This document shows, one piece after another, positions 60,868 to 64,000 of a stretch of 64,000 nt of DNA. Each line of letters begins with the position of its first letter. The stretch's first letter is position 1. The translations under genes were made by a program, and so were the position numbers. A model generated the notes under the pieces. That model was not told the origin of the DNA, did not search any database, and worked only from the letters and a program-made list of their open reading frames with translations. This DNA comes from Metapseudomonas sp043392685 (GTDB lineage: Bacteria > Pseudomonadota > Gammaproteobacteria > Pseudomonadales > Pseudomonadaceae). The DNA lies in NCBI GenBank assembly GCA_043392685.1, contig JBHZGM010000008.1; one strand, given 5' to 3'.

Positions 60868-63243
60868 ATGAGTACCCATCACCAGGACAAGGCGACCTTC
60901 CTGGAGCGCCTGATCTTCAACAACCGGCCGGCGGTGATTGCCATCTGCCTGCTGGTCAGCGTCTTCCTCTTCTGGCAGGCCATGCACGTACGGCCGTCCA
61001 CCAGTTTCGAGAAGATGATCCCGCTGCATCATCCGTACATTCAGAAGATGCTCGAACACCGCAATGACCTGGCCAACCTGGGCAACACCGTGCGTATCTC
61101 GGTGGAAGCGGTCAACGGTGACATCTTCACCAAGGAGTACATGGAGACCCTGCGCCAGATCCACGACGAGGTCTTCTATATCCCCGGCGTCGATCGTTCC
61201 GGCCTGAAGTCCCTGTGGAGCCCGAGCGTTCGCTGGACCGAAGTGACCGAGGAAGGCTTCGCCGGCGGCGAGGTCATCCCGCAGACCTACGACGGCTCCG
61301 AGGCCAGCCTGGAAGAGCTGCGCAACAACGTGCTCAAGTCCGGCCAGATCGGCCGCCTGGTGGCCAACAACTTCAAGTCCAGCATCGTCGACGTGCCCCT
61401 GCTCGAGTCCTACCCGGACCCGAACGACCAGGGCAAGCTGCTGAAGCTCGATTACCGCCAGTTCTCCCACGAGCTGGAAGAGAAGATCCGCGAGAAGTAC
61501 CAGACCCAGAACCCCAACGTGAAAGTCCACGTGGTGGGCTTTGCCAAGAAGGTGGGTGACCTGATCGATGGCCTGATCATGGTGGTGATGTTCTTCGGCA
61601 TCGCCTTCCTCATCACCCTGGTGCTGCTCTATTGGTTCACCTGGTGCATCCGCAGCACCATCGCCGTGCTCATCACCACGCTGGTGGCGGTGGTCTGGCA
61701 GCTGGGCCTGATGCACACCGTCGGCTTCGGTCTCGACCCGTACTCGATGCTGGTGCCGTTCCTGATCTTCGCCATCGGTATTTCCCACGGCGTACAGAAG
61801 ATCAACGGTATCGCCCTGCAATCCAGTGATGCCGACAACGCCCTGACGGCGGCCCGGCGGACCTTCCGCCAGCTGTTCCTGCCCGGCATGATCGCGATCC
61901 TGGCGGACGCCGTGGGCTTCATCACCCTGCTGATCATTGACATCGGCGTGATCCGCGAGCTGGCCATCGGCGCGTCCATCGGTGTGGCGGTGATCGTCTT
62001 CACCAACCTGATCCTGCTGCCGGTCGCCATCTCCTACGTAGGCATCAGCAAGAAAGCCGTCGAGCGCAGCAAGCGGGACGCCAAGCGCGACCATCCGTTC
62101 TGGCGCCTGCTGTCCAACTTCGCCCACCCGGTGGTGGCGCCGATCTCCGTGGTCATCGCCCTGATCGCCTTCAGTGGCGGCCTGTGGTACAGCCAGAACC
62201 TGAAGATCGGCGACCTCGACCAGGGCGCTCCGGAACTGCGTCCGGACTCGCGCTACAACCAGGACAACAACTTCATCATCAACAACTACTCCACCAGCTC
62301 CGACGTGCTGGTGGTCATGGTCAAGACCGGCCCCGAGGGCTGCTCCACCCATGAGGCCCTGGCGCCGGTTGATGAGCTGATGTGGAAGATGGAGAACACC
62401 CCGGGCGTGCAGTCCGCCATCTCCATGGTCACCGTCTCCAAGCAGGTGATCAAAGGGATGAACGAAGGCAACCTGAAGTGGGAAACGCTGTCCCGCAACC
62501 AGGACGTGCTGAACAACTCCATCAGCCGCGCCGAAGGCCTGTACAACTCCGACTGCTCGCTGGCGCCGGTGCTGGTGTTCCTCAACGACCACAAGGCCGA
62601 GACCCTGTCTCGCGCCGTGGCCGCGGTGGAAGAGTTCGCCAGCAAGCACAACAAGGAAGACCTGCAGTTCCTCCTGGCAGCCGGTAACGCCGGCATCGAA
62701 GCGGCCACCAACGAGGTGATCGCCCAGGCTGAACTGACCATCCTGATCCTGGTGTACATCTGCGTCGCCGTGATGTGCCTGATCACCTTCCGCTCCATTG
62801 CTGCGACCCTGTGCATCGTGCTGCCGCTGATCCTCACCTCGGTGCTGGGCAACGCGCTGATGGCGTGGCTGGGGATTGGCGTGAAGGTGGCGACCCTGCC
62901 GGTGATCGCGCTGGGCGTGGGTATCGGTGTCGACTACGGCATCTACATCTACAGCCGCCTGGAAAGCTTCCTGCGTGCCGGCCTGCCGCTGCAGGAGGCC
63001 TACTACGAGACCCTGAAGTCCACCGGCAAGGCCGTGCTCTTCACCGGCCTCTGCCTGGCCATCGGTGTCGCCACCTGGATCTTCTCGGCCATCAAGTTCC
63101 AGGCCGACATGGGCCTGATGCTGACCTTCATGCTCCTTTGGAACATGTTCGGTGCCCTGTGGCTGCTGCCAGCCCTGGCGCGCTTCCTGATCCGTCCAGA
63201 GAAGCTCGCCGGGAAGGTCGGTGGTTCGCTGCTGGCCCACTGA
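60868..63243 (+). CDS. MMPL/RND-superfamily transporter
   Basis: The 791-residue membrane protein has the RND/MMPL layout: a first helix (NRPAVIAICLLVSVFLFW), a large periplasmic loop (about 40-225), five helices (about 230-395, including SSD-like FLIFAIGISHGVQKINGIA), then a second copy beginning VVAPISVVIALIAF with a smaller periplasmic loop and five more helices (GVGIGVDYGIYIYSRLESFL). It ends shortly after the last helix. Such proteins export lipids and other hydrophobic compounds using the proton gradient. It begins 24 nt after the YCF48 gene and is followed by a terminator. Confidence 0.92.
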   Translation: MSTHHQDKATFLERLIFNNRPAVIAICLLVSVFLFWQAMHVRPSTSFEKMIPLHHPYIQKMLEHRNDLANLGNTVRISVEAVNGDIFTKEYMETLRQIHDEVFYIPGVDRSGLKSLWSPSVRWTEVTEEGFAGGEVIPQTYDGSEASLEELRNNVLKSGQIGRLVANNFKSSIVDVPLLESYPDPNDQGKLLKLDYRQFSHELEEKIREKYQTQNPNVKVHVVGFAKKVGDLIDGLIMVVMFFGIAFLITLVLLYWFTWCIRSTIAVLITTLVAVVWQLGLMHTVGFGLDPYSMLVPFLIFAIGISHGVQKINGIALQSSDADNALTAARRTFRQLFLPGMIAILADAVGFITLLIIDIGVIRELAIGASIGVAVIVFTNLILLPVAISYVGISKKAVERSKRDAKRDHPFWRLLSNFAHPVVAPISVVIALIAFSGGLWYSQNLKIGDLDQGAPELRPDSRYNQDNNFIINNYSTSSDVLVVMVKTGPEGCSTHEALAPVDELMWKMENTPGVQSAISMVTVSKQVIKGMNEGNLKWETLSRNQDVLNNSISRAEGLYNSDCSLAPVLVFLNDHKAETLSRAVAAVEEFASKHNKEDLQFLLAAGNAGIEAATNEVIAQAELTILILVYICVAVMCLITFRSIAATLCIVLPLILTSVLGNALMAWLGIGVKVATLPVIALGVGIGVDYGIYIYSRLESFLRAGLPLQEAYYETLKSTGKAVLFTGLCLAIGVATWIFSAIKFQADMGLMLTFMLLWNMFGALWLLPALARFLIRPEKLAGKVGGSLLAH

Positions 63244-63260
63244 GCCTGATCAGCTGGATG

Positions 63261-63288
63261 AAAACCGCGGCCTCGGCCGCGGTTTTTT
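63261..63288 (+). terminator. Terminator after the MMPL gene
   Basis: AAAACCGCGGCC (63261-63272) pairs with GGCCGCGGTTTT (63275-63286) around TC and is followed by Ts to 63288. A group II intron begins 5 nt later. Confidence 0.92.
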
Positions 63289-63292
63289 ATGG

Positions 63293-64000
63293 GTGCGCCA
63301 GGCATGGCGCGTAGCGCCGTGACTGGCGCTGTTCGGTTCACTGTGGTGGTGAACTGGACGACTTGGAGGTGGAAGTCCTCTGCACGCCCGGCAAGGGGAA
63401 GTGCTAGCGGAAGGCAAGGGTGTCGCGGGTGACTGCGAATCTGAAGGAAGCCGGAAGCAAATGGCTGGCCTGACGAACAGGAAGCGGATGGAGGCGGCGT
63501 AGCGGGGTGAGGCGGCCCAAATCGTCAAAGCCCGGTACTTGCACGGCACGCTACGACGTAAATCCGCCAGGCATAAGCCGGAAGGTCGCGCGAATTACCC
63601 TGGGAGATCTGTGCGCTTGCCAGCGTGCTACCGGGCGTCGAGAGACGACGGGATGAGCGTGCAGAAGTCAGCCGAGGCCGTAGTAAGTGGCGCCAACCAC
63701 GCCACCAAGGGCCGAACAGGTCATACCGCCGGTAGGCGTTGGAGTCTCATGGGATGTCGAACCGCAGAAGCTTCTCCCCAGGAGAAGGCTGTTCCCCGGC
63801 ATGGCGGACGGAATCCGCGCATGCCGGCTGACAGTGCGCAGACACCGATGGCGTCTGTAACGTGGACGAAAGCGGAGCCGAACACGCTGATGGAGCGGGT
63901 GTTGTCACCGGCGAACTTGAGGCGTGCGTATCGACGGGTAGTGAACAACCGGGGCGCACCGGGGGCCGACGGCCTGTCGGTGGATGAGCTCGCGGGCTAC
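63293..64000 (+). mobile_element. Group II intron, 5' part, cut by the window end
   Basis: The 5' end GTGCG at 63293 fits the GUGYG start of group II introns and lies 4 nt after the T-run of the MMPL terminator. The next 450 nt are a non-coding, structured domain I-like region (GAGGTGGAAGTCCTC and GGGAGATCTGTGCG-type motifs, CGGGATGAGCGTGCAGAAG) before the open reading frame of a reverse transcriptase. Insertion just behind an intrinsic terminator is characteristic of bacterial class C introns; the class cannot be confirmed without domains V-VI, which lie beyond the window. Confidence 0.88.
63749..64000 (+). CDS. Group II intron reverse transcriptase/maturase, N-terminal part
   Basis: The frame ends at the window edge with a typical maturase N-terminus: LMERVLSPANLRRAYRRVV, then NNRGAPGADGLSVDELAGY, the RT0 region before the finger motifs. 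The longest open start is ATG 63749 (with GGAG four bases upstream), but ATG at 63821, 63848 and 63890 are also in frame and the conserved part begins near 63890. The full protein would mediate retrohoming and splicing of the intron. Confidence 0.85.
   Translation, partial: MGCRTAEASPQEKAVPRHGGRNPRMPADSAQTPMASVTWTKAEPNTLMERVLSPANLRRAYRRVVNNRGAPGADGLSVDELAGY

Noticed and set aside
60838..63240. 800-codon minus-strand frame opposite the MMPL gene
   Set aside because: Antisense shadow; very rich in His, Gln and Asp without motifs.

Overview
This window looks like a chromosomal segment of a high-GC gammaproteobacterium of the genus Pseudomonas in the broad sense. The evidence is the gene order: a fused tyrA-aroA inside gyrA-serC-pheA-hisC-(tyrA-aroA)-cmk, a divergent xcp-type type II secretion cluster, and nadK to pepN. 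All follow the order I know from Pseudomonas aeruginosa. Codon use is uniform and most of the window is core genome. The only clear mobile element is a group II intron cut by the right edge.

Layout. 1-4.2 kb: the N-terminal part of a membrane adenylate cyclase (CyaB-like), an Mpo1-like membrane protein, an AraC-family regulator and the potassium transporter TrkH. 4.4-10.6 kb: a nitroreductase, a CpxR/Spy/CpxA-like envelope-stress operon with a hairpin terminator before the kinase, an anchored coiled-coil protein, YciI, YciB, the PHP exonuclease Rnm and a YciO/TsaC-type protein. 10.6-15.1 kb: a small PA2779-like protein, ScpA, ScpB, RluB and a GGDEF diguanylate cyclase. 15.3-20.1 kb: YciK, MupP, UbiG and an MTA deaminase, divergent from MtnA. 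20.4-29.6 kb: gyrA and the serine/aromatic/histidine genes to cmk. The usual next genes, rpsA and ihfB, are absent here, and a terminator leads straight into the secretion cluster.

29.7-40.05 kb: a type II secretion system, gspCD (xcpPQ) divergent from gspE to gspM (xcpR-Z). 40.15-40.6 kb: a tRNA operon (Val-TAC, Asp-GTC twice) with a good sigma70 promoter and a terminator. 40.7-45.2 kb: a small acidic ORF, an AraC-type regulator, a degenerate nitrilase-like protein and divergent fadH, with a 16-bp direct repeat at 21-bp spacing in between as a likely operator. 45.4-55.6 kb: a coiled-coil protein of unknown function, a PLP-dependent desulfhydrase/ACC-deaminase-like enzyme, a DUF1853 protein, then nadK, a phosphoesterase, a rhomboid protease, DUF1315, DUF2797 and pepN.

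55.6-63.3 kb: a four-gene envelope module, DUF1302 (outer-membrane barrel-like), DUF1329 (LolA/LolB-like), a YCF48 beta-propeller and an MMPL/RND transporter. It is preceded by a textbook sigma54 promoter and a dense set of short repeats that could bind an activator. I regard this as the most interesting poorly described system in the window: by its parts it could move a hydrophobic compound across the envelope. Directly behind the transporter's terminator lies a group II intron with the start of its reverse transcriptase.

Three dispersed repeat families are present in intergenic spaces: a 125-145 bp structured repeat found immediately after two stop codons, a composite REP-like repeat between two convergent gene pairs, and degenerate CAGGCTG-type heptamer tracts. 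No rRNA, CRISPR, prophage or IS element was seen.
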